Shown here: piece after piece, positions 1 to 7,154 of the stretch
Position numbering within the stretch: the stretch's first letter is position 1
Layout of the letters: each line of letters opens with the position of its first letter
Source of the DNA: CALGYY01 sp964585485
GTDB lineage: Bacteria > Bacteroidota > Bacteroidia > Bacteroidales > CAIWKO01
Assembly (NCBI GenBank): GCA_964585485.1
Contig: CAZPDS010000103.1
Span: 1 to 7,598, forward strand
Length of the DNA: 7,598 nucleotides
Reading direction: 5' to 3'
The notes under the pieces: model-generated
Seen by the model: only the letters and a program-made list of their open reading frames with translations
What the model was told of the DNA's origin: nothing
Database searches by the model: none
Translations under genes and position numbers: made by a program

Positions 1-371
1 TCCCCCTTCATCACCAAATTGATGGCTTTTTGCAATTCATCCCGGTTGGTTTTCTTTAATAAAAAGCCATATGCGCCGGCTTCTACCATCTGATTAAAAT
101 AACCAATTTCTTCGTGCATGGTCAGCGCAATGATCCTTACCTCCGGAAAGCGTTCAACAACCTTACGCGTTGCTTCTATGCCATCCATAACGGGCATGCG
201 AATATCCATAAGCACAACATCAGCCGGTTGATGTTTTAACTGATCCAGCAACTCGTTTCCGTTGGAGGCCTCACCCACAACTTTGATCTCGTCCAACTCA
301 TTTAATATGGTGCGCAATCCTTTACGGAAGATGATATGGTCGTCGACAATGATAAGTTTGATAATGTCCAT
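1..371 (-). CDS. LuxR/NarL-type response regulator, receiver domain only (3' end cut by window edge)
   Basis: The 123 codons visible here form a complete CheY-like receiver domain. The acidic pair is D10-D11 (motif IVDDH), the phospho-acceptor is D56 (VLMDIRMP), the conserved Thr is T84 (IALT) and the conserved Lys is K106 (GFLLKK). This protein should take the phosphoryl group from the histidine kinase encoded just upstream on the same strand and then act in the cytoplasm, most likely as a transcription factor. The receiver resembles the NarL/FixJ family, which carries a C-terminal LuxR-type helix-turn-helix, but that part lies beyond the left edge, so DNA binding is inferred. The ATG at 371-369 lies 12 bases after the kinase stop, so the two are almost certainly co-transcribed. 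No strong Shine-Dalgarno sequence precedes it, which is usual in Bacteroidota. I am confident of the receiver domain and less so of the output domain. Confidence 0.93.
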   Translation of the reverse strand, partial: MDIIKLIIVDDHIIFRKGLRTILNELDEIKVVGEASNGNELLDQLKHQPADVVLMDIRMPVMDGIEATRKVVERFPEVRIIALTMHEEIGYFNQMVEAGAYGFLLKKTNRDELQKAINLVMKG

Positions 372-383
372 GACTAACGGATT

Positions 384-1700
384 TCAATTCTGAGATTCAG
401 GTTTATTGTATAAGGTGATCAGGGCCGTCATGCCCTCACCCGGGGCACTTTTGATCAGGCAATGCCCATGCAGGGTGTTCACCTTGCTCACAATGCTGTT
501 TAAACCCAGCCCGGAGCGCTCTTCAAGTTTGGTCTCTGGCACAAACCCAACGCCATCATCCGTGTAGAGCAAATTGATCTGCCCTTCGTTCTTCTCTAAA
601 AAAACACGGGCATGCCGGGCTTGTGAATGTTTTAATGTGTTGTTTATTAGTTCCTTAACGGCATGAAACAAAATGGTCTCTTCCATACCAATTACGCCAT
701 CCTGGTATTGGTCGGTGTCTACATCGATCTGCAAGTTCTGGGTGTTGTTGATGTAGGAACAAAATTCCTTAATGGCCAGGGCCAGCCCGAAGTCTTGCAG
801 CATGGTCGGCATGATATTGTTGGATATTTCCCGCGAACTCCGGATGGCTTGGTCGGTTAGTTCTTCCAGTGATTGCAACGCTTCTTCCATGCTGATTTTT
901 CGGAAATTTCCTTTACGGATAAGGTCGGCGTATAATTTTATGGTCGATAGAATGGGGGCGAGGTTGTCGTGCAGATCCAGCGCAAAACGCTTGCGCTCCC
1001 GTTCTTCGGTTTGTAAAATGGCATTCACTATCCGCCGCTCCATCTCTTTGCGCTCGCTGATGTCGCGCGCGATGGTGAGGATGGCGGGCCGCCCAAAATA
1101 ATCGATCACCCGACTGCTCATTTCCATGGCGATGACACTGCCATCCTTGGCTATGTGTTCGGACTCGTAAAGATGTGCGTTGTTTTTTATGATTTGGGCG
1201 ATGTTGGACTTTACCAGGGGCGCAAACTTCGGCGTTTTCAGATCCGTAAAATTCATTTTCATCATCTCCTCACGGGAATATCCCAAACGATGCAATGCGG
1301 TGTTATTGACCTCAAGAAAGTTTCCCTCGAAGTCGGCGAGAAATATTTCATCGCTGCTATTGTTGAACAGTACCCGAAAACGATTCTCGGAAGCACGTTT
1401 CTGTTTCTCTGCATGCTTAAGGAATCGAAGAATCTTATCAATTTTTCGTACACCCACGGCAATTAATATGGATACCACCAAATTGGCCCAGGGGTATAGC
1501 TGATGATAGAGGTTCGGTGAGGGATTGTTGAGATTGTCGTACATTTCCAATACCTGACTAACCGCCATAAAGAGAAAAGCAGTGGAAATCAGTATCCAGG
1601 AAATGCGGCTGTTGGAGACCTTGATCATGTTCACCGCCAGTCCGGCTGTATACAACAACAGCGCTGACGAAAGAAAGGTAATGATCATCGGAATTAACAT
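384..1700 (-). CDS. Membrane PAS-domain sensor histidine kinase, HisKA_3 (NarX/DesK-like) type
   Basis: This 438-residue protein is predicted to autophosphorylate on a histidine and pass the phosphate to the regulator encoded 12 bases downstream. In order it has three hydrophobic segments (about 3-22, 33-50, 69-86) with no large periplasmic domain, a short helical linker, a PAS domain (about 103-215, ending in the typical ARDISERKEME), a HisKA_3 dimerisation domain with H244 in the motif LDLHDNLAP, and a HATPase_c domain. The ATPase has the N box KELINN (349-354), the G1 box DDGVGF (381-386) and the G2 box GLGL (397-400). The signal is therefore probably sensed in the membrane or by the PAS domain. 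The reading frame stays open a further 77 codons into the receptor gene, but that stretch has no domain character. I chose the ATG at 1700 because the first membrane segment starts there and a promoter box lies just upstream. The ATG four codons later, at 1688, is also possible. The position after the catalytic His and Asp holds Pro249 where NarX and DesK have a phosphatase Gln. Confidence 0.93.
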   Translation of the reverse strand: MLIPMIITFLSSALLLYTAGLAVNMIKVSNSRISWILISTAFLFMAVSQVLEMYDNLNNPSPNLYHQLYPWANLVVSILIAVGVRKIDKILRFLKHAEKQKRASENRFRVLFNNSSDEIFLADFEGNFLEVNNTALHRLGYSREEMMKMNFTDLKTPKFAPLVKSNIAQIIKNNAHLYESEHIAKDGSVIAMEMSSRVIDYFGRPAILTIARDISERKEMERRIVNAILQTEERERKRFALDLHDNLAPILSTIKLYADLIRKGNFRKISMEEALQSLEELTDQAIRSSREISNNIMPTMLQDFGLALAIKEFCSYINNTQNLQIDVDTDQYQDGVIGMEETILFHAVKELINNTLKHSQARHARVFLEKNEGQINLLYTDDGVGFVPETKLEERSGLGLNSIVSKVNTLHGHCLIKSAPGEGMTALITLYNKPESQN

Positions 1701-1714
1701 CCTGCAAAATTTTA

Positions 1715-1723
1715 GCAAAGATA
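1715..1723 (-). promoter_or_regulatory. Bacteroidota-type -7 promoter box before the histidine kinase
   Basis: Read on the minus strand the bases are TATCTTTGC, an exact match to the Bacteroidota -7 consensus TAnnTTTG. The box lies in the 52-base gap between the receptor stop (1753) and the kinase ATG (1700), which is the right place for a kinase-regulator promoter. I see no clear -33 TTG element at the usual distance. Transcription would begin roughly 10 bases before the ATG at 1700, giving a very short leader. Read-through from the receptor gene is also possible, since no terminator is visible in the gap. Confidence 0.55.
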
Positions 1724-1752
1724 CAAAACCGCCCTGAACCCAGCCGGAGAAT

Positions 1753-4137
1753 CTAGATCTGGATAATAATGCCCAGCGTTGGTACGATCGTGCCGGCCTC
1801 GTTGGGAATGGCTTTGAGAACATAACGGCCGGGATCATCCGGATCGATGATCGGCTTGCCGTCGGCATCCGTAGCCAAAATATAGTTGTCAGGGCCGATG
1901 GCTTTTGAATTGTAGATGTTCTGTATGTCAACGTATAAATTCAGCGACCACTTTTTGAAGTACCATTCTTTATCCGCCCGCATATCCAGCTGATGGTAGG
2001 AGGTGAGCCGGCCGGTGTTAAACAGATCGTAATCCGGATAGGCACGGCCCCTTACGTCCCACGCGGCAATCTGCGCCGACTGCTCGAGATCCCACGGGGT
2101 GTAGGGTGCTCCGCCCAGGTATTTCCATTTAATACCAAGGTACCAGTTTCGTTTGAAGTTCTTAGATACGGTAAGGTTTACCAGGTGACGGTTGTCCCAG
2201 GCCGAGGGTATCCATTTGCCGTCGGCTCCCGTAAACATACTGCGCACGTAGGTGTAGGTGCCAATGACGCTGAAGCCTTTCAATTGATTGAGACGGAACA
2301 ACAGTTCACCTCCGTATGACATTCCCTTGGAATCGGAGGTAACTTCCTCGTCCCCGTATGTCCCGAAGTCTGCGCCCTTACTGGCAATGGAAATGCTATC
2401 GTTCACCGAAAACGGATATTTTTTATACGATTTGTAAAAGCCTTCTACGGTTAATTGAATATGCGTATTGTCGGTGTATCCAAAGCCAGCTACTGCATGG
2501 TCGGCGGTAATATAGCGGATACCGTTGTTTTTATTTACTAACTCGCCTTCGGGATTGCGGAAGCCCAGGGTTGTGTAAGGCGGTTGCTGCGCATAGCGGC
2601 CTACATTAAGGTTCATGGACCAGCGGTTCGTAAATGCCCAGCTAACGGCAATACGGGGGCTCAGTTGCTCGATCATATTGGACATCTCTCTGCTGTAGCT
2701 GTTGCCGTCGGAACGGGCCCCGATGGTTACCAGCAAACGCTCTTTGATAAAGCTTTTGCTGGTCTGCACGAAAACATTCCACTTAAACAGGTCCAGGGCG
2801 CTTTCGTATGATTTTTCAATGGCCGTATTGTTTATATAGAATTTTTGAAATGTGCTGTTATTGTAGCGTGTATATTCCACGCCGGCTCCGTAAATGATTT
2901 TCCAGCCATGTTGCCGAATGGTGTTTTCGTACCGCAATTTATTTTCTATTTCCTGACTCTTGTAGTTAAACGTCAGGTTATCTTTTGAACTCTCATCGTT
3001 GTTTCTGTATTTGTAACTGGTGTTGTTAAGAAAGTTACGACTCAGCACCCAGGTATCGTAGGAGTTTTTTCGGAAATGTTTATACACCGCGCCAACGGCA
3101 TAATTCCACTGATCGTTTACCGGTATATAACTCAGAATATACCGTTGCTGGTCGGTTTCATTGGCTTTAAGGTTCAGCTTAAACTGGTCAATGGCCCCCA
3201 ATCCGATAAATGTCAGTTGATCTTTTTTGCTGAGGCTGATTTTGGCTTTCACCTGAAAATCGTTGTAGGTTGGCAAAAAGGGGAGTTCCAGCAAGGTGAA
3301 GAGCAATTTCAGGTAGGAACGCCGTGCCGAAATAAGGTAGGTGGTCTTTTTGCCAATGGGGCCGTCAACGGTCAGACCGTAATCGGAAGCACCGAGGGTT
3401 AGTTTAAAATTGGTTTTGTCCTTACTGCCGTCGATGAGTTTCATGTCCACGATGGAGCTCAATGCATTGCCTCGGCTGGCGGGGAAGGAGCCGGAATAAA
3501 ATTCCACTTCGCGCAAAAAATCGGTGTTGATCATGCCGGCCGGTCCTCCCGACGTGCCTTGTGTGGCAAAATGGTTGAGGTTCGGGATTTCTACATCATC
3601 CAGGTAAAAACGGTTCTCCCCCGATCCGCCGCCGCGCACAATCACATCGTTGCGGTAGGCCGGTGTGGCTGCCACCCCCGGCAGGCTCTGGATTACCTTA
3701 CTAATGTCGCGATTTCCCCCCGGATTCTTTTCTATTTCCTGGATACCCAGCGTGCGCATCGAAAGTGGACTTTCTTCTTTTCTTTCGAAGGTCTTGGTCT
3801 TTATCTCAACACCGCTGAGATTAATCACGGTCTCGATCATCGCGATTTCCACAAAGGCCGCTTTGCTGTTAGTAACCAGAAAAGTACCCGTGATGAATTT
3901 CTCAAATCCTACTGAACTGGCCACAAGTTGATAATATCCCGGTTTCACATTTTTAATGGCAAACACGCCATCAATGTCGCTCGTCGCTCCCGTTGTACTG
4001 CCTTCAATAATCAGGTTGGCAAACGGTATGGGTTCGTTGTTTTTGGCATTGACAACACGACCGTTGATCTCCCCGGTCTGCGCGAATGCAGGATAAAGCA
4101 AAAACAGCATGCTGATAAAAACATATATGTGTTTCAT
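1753..4137 (-). CDS. TonB-dependent outer-membrane receptor with N-terminal carboxypeptidase-regulatory-like domain
   Basis: This 794-residue protein should form a gated outer-membrane channel that imports a ligand using energy from the TonB-ExbB-ExbD complex. It begins with a signal peptide (about 1-19, cleavage near AFA/Q), then a carboxypeptidase-regulatory-like beta-sandwich (about 23-105; motifs INGRVVNAKNNEPIPFANL and SDIDGVF), a plug domain (about 118-236, with VRGGGSGENRFYLDD at 167-181 and FYSGSFPASRG at 213-223), and a long barrel rich in alternating aromatic strands that ends in LGIIIQI. The length fits ordinary TonB-dependent receptors. It is shorter than the roughly 1000-residue SusC type, no SusD partner gene is next to it, and I do not call it SusC. 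The ligand (iron chelate, vitamin, peptide or sugar) cannot be read from the sequence. The ATG at 4137 directly precedes the signal peptide. A weak promoter-like TAATTTTA (minus strand, 4174-4167, one mismatch to TAnnTTTG) lies about 30 bases upstream. Confidence 0.93.
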   Translation of the reverse strand: MKHIYVFISMLFLLYPAFAQTGEINGRVVNAKNNEPIPFANLIIEGSTTGATSDIDGVFAIKNVKPGYYQLVASSVGFEKFITGTFLVTNSKAAFVEIAMIETVINLSGVEIKTKTFERKEESPLSMRTLGIQEIEKNPGGNRDISKVIQSLPGVAATPAYRNDVIVRGGGSGENRFYLDDVEIPNLNHFATQGTSGGPAGMINTDFLREVEFYSGSFPASRGNALSSIVDMKLIDGSKDKTNFKLTLGASDYGLTVDGPIGKKTTYLISARRSYLKLLFTLLELPFLPTYNDFQVKAKISLSKKDQLTFIGLGAIDQFKLNLKANETDQQRYILSYIPVNDQWNYAVGAVYKHFRKNSYDTWVLSRNFLNNTSYKYRNNDESSKDNLTFNYKSQEIENKLRYENTIRQHGWKIIYGAGVEYTRYNNSTFQKFYINNTAIEKSYESALDLFKWNVFVQTSKSFIKERLLVTIGARSDGNSYSREMSNMIEQLSPRIAVSWAFTNRWSMNLNVGRYAQQPPYTTLGFRNPEGELVNKNNGIRYITADHAVAGFGYTDNTHIQLTVEGFYKSYKKYPFSVNDSISIASKGADFGTYGDEEVTSDSKGMSYGGELLFRLNQLKGFSVIGTYTYVRSMFTGADGKWIPSAWDNRHLVNLTVSKNFKRNWYLGIKWKYLGGAPYTPWDLEQSAQIAAWDVRGRAYPDYDLFNTGRLTSYHQLDMRADKEWYFKKWSLNLYVDIQNIYNSKAIGPDNYILATDADGKPIIDPDDPGRYVLKAIPNEAGTIVPTLGIIIQI

Positions 4138-4239
4138 TGATATTTGCGATTTGGTGATTTGATGTGTAAAATTACCAAATATTAGTGCGTAACCGCTGAG
4201 CCCGGACTTTAATTCATGCTTGAAAAGCGTAATATGTTG

Positions 4240-4812
4240 TTATTTTTTTCGGGCCAGGTCGAGTTGAAAACCGAGCCCTCCGCTTACTTCAATTTCCGAG
4301 AGGCGCATCCGGCCTGCCTCGTTTCCGCGATAGCTTGCATTGAGCCAGGAGGCGTTGAGGAAAAAATGACAAAAGCGCGAGAAATACAAGCTGTATGACA
4401 AACCGGCCGAAAGATAAGGGATTGCACGCCTTGAATTAAGGGAGTATTCCCCGGAAGCCAGGGGTCGCGTAAATCCCAGCCCGGGCTGGATGCCGATCGA
4501 AAAATCATGTCGCCCGATAGCCTGATGAAAATAGCCCCCGAACAGGATAATGAGGTTGTCAGCTAATACCGGTGTTTCGCCGCGGGCATCCAGATACCAG
4601 CGGCAGTCGCCCCGCAGGCTGATAACAGGGTCGGGAAAATATTCGGCCAATCCGCCAAGGTACAGATTGGTGCAGGGATGTTGCAGCATGAAACCGCTGT
4701 TCAGGCCCAGACTGCCGCGAAGCAGGCCTGCAGATACGTAGGAGTCCGGGGTCTGCGCACGGCAGAAAAATGCATGCGCCAAGAATAGACAAATGAAGAT
4801 TCGCTTTACCAT
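4240..4812 (-). CDS. Small outer-membrane beta-barrel-like protein (hypothetical)
   Basis: I do not recognise a named family for this 190-residue protein. It has a clear signal peptide (about 1-19, Lys3-Arg4 followed by a hydrophobic core, likely cleavage before QTPD). The mature part alternates short beta-strand-like segments rich in Gly and aromatic residues (for example SYVSAGLL, NLYLGGLAEYF, FSIGIQPGLGF, PYLSAGLSYSLYF, VSGGLGFQLDLA), the pattern expected of an eight- to ten-stranded outer-membrane barrel. It ends in a basic tail, RKK, just after the last predicted strand. Cys17 sits in the signal peptide, but AFFC is not a proper lipobox, so I do not call it a lipoprotein. Its ATG overlaps the end of the preceding barrel gene by 7 bases (ATGGTAA), so the two are very likely translated together. 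It is followed by a 102-base gap before the receptor gene. The barrel call is inference from the strand pattern. Confidence 0.78.
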   Translation of the reverse strand: MVKRIFICLFLAHAFFCRAQTPDSYVSAGLLRGSLGLNSGFMLQHPCTNLYLGGLAEYFPDPVISLRGDCRWYLDARGETPVLADNLIILFGGYFHQAIGRHDFSIGIQPGLGFTRPLASGEYSLNSRRAIPYLSAGLSYSLYFSRFCHFFLNASWLNASYRGNEAGRMRLSEIEVSGGLGFQLDLARKK

Positions 4813-5426
4813 AGGTCGGCAATTTTGTAGTTAAGACTTAGGTGAAATAACAGATGATCGGCGATTCCAAGGCCCTTTTGCTTTTCAAAGACAGCGACAC
4901 CTTCCGGGGAGGAGTATTGGATTTTTGTTCCGAAATGAAGCATATATTGGGTTTCGAGCGATACGAAAAATTTGGAGCTCAGGTTGATATGCGTACCCAA
5001 ACCTGCCTGCACCGAGGCACTGTAGCGGGAGTCCGAATTTTTCGGACGATCATTCCCGGTGTATTTCAGGTACTCAAAACAATGGCCGGCAAGTACAAAA
5101 GGCTGGATTCGTGCATCAGGCTTTTTGGTCAGCAAATACATCAGGCTCCACCCAATGTGATAATCTGTAAGGAAGCCAAGCTTGTTAAGGTCGGCCGTGA
5201 GGTAATCAAAAATCCATTCCGAATCTACCCGATCCCCGAACCGGATTCCAAACTGCCCTCCGGTACCAAACGCCGGCTGTTGCCAGCGACCGTCATTGAC
5301 CAGGCCAACAGCAGTGCGAACACCCAGGGAAAACGCTCCGGCATGCTCCTGCTTGATTTTAGCGGACTGTGCAATGGAGGCAACCGACAGCGCCACCATC
5401 AGAAATGCTATGCTTACCCTTTTCAT
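4806..5426 (-). CDS. Outer-membrane beta-barrel protein, OmpA/OmpW-like porin fold (hypothetical)
   Basis: This 206-residue protein has a clean signal peptide (1-19, cleavage near SIA/QSA) followed by beta-hairpin-like segments alternating polar and hydrophobic residues: AFSLGVRTAVGLV, GTGGQFGIRFG, HIGWSLMYLL, IQPFVLAGHCFEYLKY, YSASVQAGLGTHI, KFFVSLETQYMLHFG and a last strand LLFHLSLNYKI near the C terminus, with a terminal Trp. The QPFVLAG signature after a turn is common in eight-stranded 'outer membrane protein beta-barrel' domains of Bacteroidota. A structural or adhesive role in the outer membrane is inferred; no substrate can be named. It is the first gene of the minus-strand run and overlaps the next barrel gene by 7 bases. 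Its ATG at 5426 follows an A/T-rich stretch rather than a Shine-Dalgarno sequence. Confidence 0.85.
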   Translation of the reverse strand: MKRVSIAFLMVALSVASIAQSAKIKQEHAGAFSLGVRTAVGLVNDGRWQQPAFGTGGQFGIRFGDRVDSEWIFDYLTADLNKLGFLTDYHIGWSLMYLLTKKPDARIQPFVLAGHCFEYLKYTGNDRPKNSDSRYSASVQAGLGTHINLSSKFFVSLETQYMLHFGTKIQYSSPEGVAVFEKQKGLGIADHLLFHLSLNYKIADLW

Positions 5427-5753
5427 ACGATTATTTTTTTAAACGTAATGATCGCATCGGCTCAACGTCACAATAGTGTTCAGACTGGATGCAAGGGTAC
5501 AAAAGTCACATGGGTGGGCAGGATTTCATCTAAAACGTAGGGAAATTAATGAATATTGCCTGTTGTGGTTTTCAGATGCTCCTGATGTTTTACAGTTCAC
5601 TGCATTATTTTTAGTACATTACAAGGCTAATCAGTATGAGACAAAAAAGGTGGTGAAGGGTCAGCGGTTGTGAAAAAGGCTGAAGGGCAGGGAATATTGA
5701 TGCACGCGTTTACTAGGATAATTATGCTTTATTTTGTAATAAAATGCGCTGTT
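5427..5753. other. Divergent intergenic region between the barrel genes and the T9SS-secreted protein gene
   Basis: These 327 bases separate two divergently transcribed genes and should hold both promoters. Candidate boxes for the minus strand are listed separately. For the plus strand the best I find are TATTTTTA near 5606, one mismatch to TAnnTTTG, and the A/T-rich TTATTTTG at 5729-5736; neither has a convincing -33 element. The plus-strand frame is open upstream of 5754 (from 5670) and other short frames exist here, but their translations show no signal peptide, domain or beta pattern and they are probably not genes. I see no RNA gene, repeat or hairpin of note. Confidence 0.5.
5440..5499 (-). 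promoter_or_regulatory. Candidate promoter region for the barrel-gene pair
   Basis: Two imperfect matches to the Bacteroidota -7 box TAnnTTTG lie upstream of the ATG at 5426 on the minus strand. One is TACCCTTG (5499-5492) and the other is TACGTTTA (5447-5440); each has one mismatch. A TTG lies 23 bases before the second box, close to the expected -33 distance, which makes it slightly preferable. I cannot decide between them. Confidence 0.25.
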
Positions 5754-7154
5754 ATGAAAACTTATTTGGTTTTTATCTTGCTTTTCATTGCGAACGGGTC
5801 TTTTGCACAGATCACCTTTCAAAACAAATATGGCGGTCCATGGGAGGACTATGGGTGCGATGTTATACTTAGCGGGGATGGCGGTTATGTTGTAACAGGG
5901 ATGAAATCGATAAGTGAGAATAATCAGGAAGCATTTATCATGAGAACTGATGAAAACGGATTTGCGATATGGGTCAAAAACTATGGAAACATCTCTGCGG
6001 ATTGTAGTAACTCCATCGTAAAAACTCAGGATGGAGGGTATGCTATGGCAGGATATTCAGTTAAGCCGGGAGATAATAAATATCGTACCTATATGATACG
6101 AACCGATGGTGAAGGAGATTCCCTCTGGACCAAAGTGTTTTGGGATTATGAATACATTCACTCCACAATTACTCGTATTCGAACGACCGACGACGGTGGA
6201 TTTATTATGGTTGGTAACCAGGAATATGAGAACGAAATATTCATTATGAAAGCGAATCAATATGGTGATACCATTTGGAAACGAACATACAAGCTTGGGC
6301 CTGTAAGCTCTGTGCTATCATTGACAGATGGCGGTTACGTTTTTACGGGTGTGAGAAAAAATACAAAATCGAATTTGGGTAACGCCTGCCTGGTAAAGAC
6401 AGATGATCATGGAGACACGCTATGGATTAAAGTATACGATGTTGATTATGAAACCCTGTTTTATTCAATGGAAATCACTATGGATGGTGGATTTATTATG
6501 TGTGGAAGCATCTATGATACAACGTCTCATAAATATGATATGTATGCTGTAAGAGCAGATTCCAATGGAAATGAAATTTGGTCGGAAAGATATGGTGGAA
6601 CTGAATCTGATTACGGAAGAGCTATTGTCCAAACAAGAGACAGTGGATTTGCTATTACAGGGAATTCTCAAAGTTATACGCAAGGCGCGGCCATCATCCT
6701 AATACGGACAAATGCTGATGGTGAGATACTATGGAGTAGGACGTATGGTGGGGAATATGATGATGTCGGTTACAGCATTAAGCAAACCCCGGACAGCGGA
6801 TTCATTGTTGTTGGCCGTTTTTGGCATGCTACCGTCTTAGGATTCAATTATGATATTACACTGCTGAAAACGGATCAGTTCGGAAACTGTGATTATGCTA
6901 TTGTTCCAGGAGTGCAGCCACGATGGTATTTTTCCGTCTATCCTAATCCCACACAGGGTAAACTCACGATTGATATTCCGGAAAAATTCGGGACGGTCAA
7001 ATCCTCGCGGTGTTTTGATAGAAAAGGAAAGGAGATTTATCTTTCCGGCCGCGAATTAATATATGATTTCACTTCTCTGCCTTCCGGATTATATCATATT
7101 GTTTTGTTGAACGAAAGAGGAGAGCAGGGGGTGACGAGCATAGTGAAAGAATGA
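5754..7154 (+). CDS. Secreted seven-repeat (probable beta-propeller) protein with T9SS type A C-terminal sorting domain
   Basis: This 466-residue protein should be exported to the periplasm by the Sec system and then across the outer membrane by the type IX secretion system. It has a signal peptide (1-18, cleavage near FA/Q), seven tandem repeats (about 20-378) and a type A sorting domain (about 391-466). The sorting domain shows the hallmarks VYPNPTQGKLTI, a central GKEIY strand, FTSLPSGLYHIVL and a terminal strand ending VKE. Each repeat follows the pattern W-x-K/R-x-Y-G-G ... D-G-G-Y/F ... G ... R/K-T-D-x-x-G, related in appearance to SBBP-type beta-propeller repeats. No catalytic motif is visible, so binding or adhesion is more likely than enzymatic activity. 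The frame is open from 5670, but I chose the ATG at 5754 because a standard signal peptide starts exactly there. The gene is AT-richer than the minus-strand genes. It stands alone and is followed by a terminator at 7264-7298. Confidence 0.9.
   Translation: MKTYLVFILLFIANGSFAQITFQNKYGGPWEDYGCDVILSGDGGYVVTGMKSISENNQEAFIMRTDENGFAIWVKNYGNISADCSNSIVKTQDGGYAMAGYSVKPGDNKYRTYMIRTDGEGDSLWTKVFWDYEYIHSTITRIRTTDDGGFIMVGNQEYENEIFIMKANQYGDTIWKRTYKLGPVSSVLSLTDGGYVFTGVRKNTKSNLGNACLVKTDDHGDTLWIKVYDVDYETLFYSMEITMDGGFIMCGSIYDTTSHKYDMYAVRADSNGNEIWSERYGGTESDYGRAIVQTRDSGFAITGNSQSYTQGAAIILIRTNADGEILWSRTYGGEYDDVGYSIKQTPDSGFIVVGRFWHATVLGFNYDITLLKTDQFGNCDYAIVPGVQPRWYFSVYPNPTQGKLTIDIPEKFGTVKSSRCFDRKGKEIYLSGRELIYDFTSLPSGLYHIVLLNERGEQGVTSIVKE
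5811..6887 (+). repeat. Seven tandem protein repeats of 49-53 residues (beta-propeller blades)
   Basis: By eye the blades span residues 20-72, 73-124, 125-174, 175-223, 224-275, 276-326 and 327-378. Blades 2 to 7 each begin with a Trp (W73, W125, W175, W224, W276, W327). The central turn is DGGY/F in blades 1-5 and DSGF in blades 6 and 7. Blades 1, 6 and 7 keep YGG near the start, and blades 6 and 7 look most alike, suggesting a more recent duplication. The DNA copies have diverged, so this is a protein-level repeat rather than a DNA satellite. Seven copies is a common count for a closed propeller; the fold itself is inferred. Confidence 0.8.

Noticed and set aside
1701..1931. In-frame 77-codon upstream extension of the histidine kinase
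   Set aside because: It lies mostly antisense-free but out of frame inside the 3' end of the receptor gene, has no domain character, and the first membrane helix and a promoter box both point to the start at 1700.
1753..4137. SusC-type starch-utilisation receptor
   Set aside because: The protein is about 200 residues shorter than SusC, and no SusD-like gene is next to it.
4854..5540. A 228-codon plus-strand open frame opposite the first barrel gene
   Set aside because: It is fully antisense to a well-supported gene with a signal peptide and barrel pattern, and its own translation has no recognisable signal, domain or strand pattern.
5476..5673. A 65-codon plus-strand frame in the intergenic region
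   Set aside because: Its translation shows no signal peptide, domain or family resemblance, and no promoter box or ribosome-binding site supports it.
5670..5753. Longer N terminus for the T9SS protein beginning at 5670
   Set aside because: The extra 28 residues would bury a perfect signal peptide that starts at 5754.
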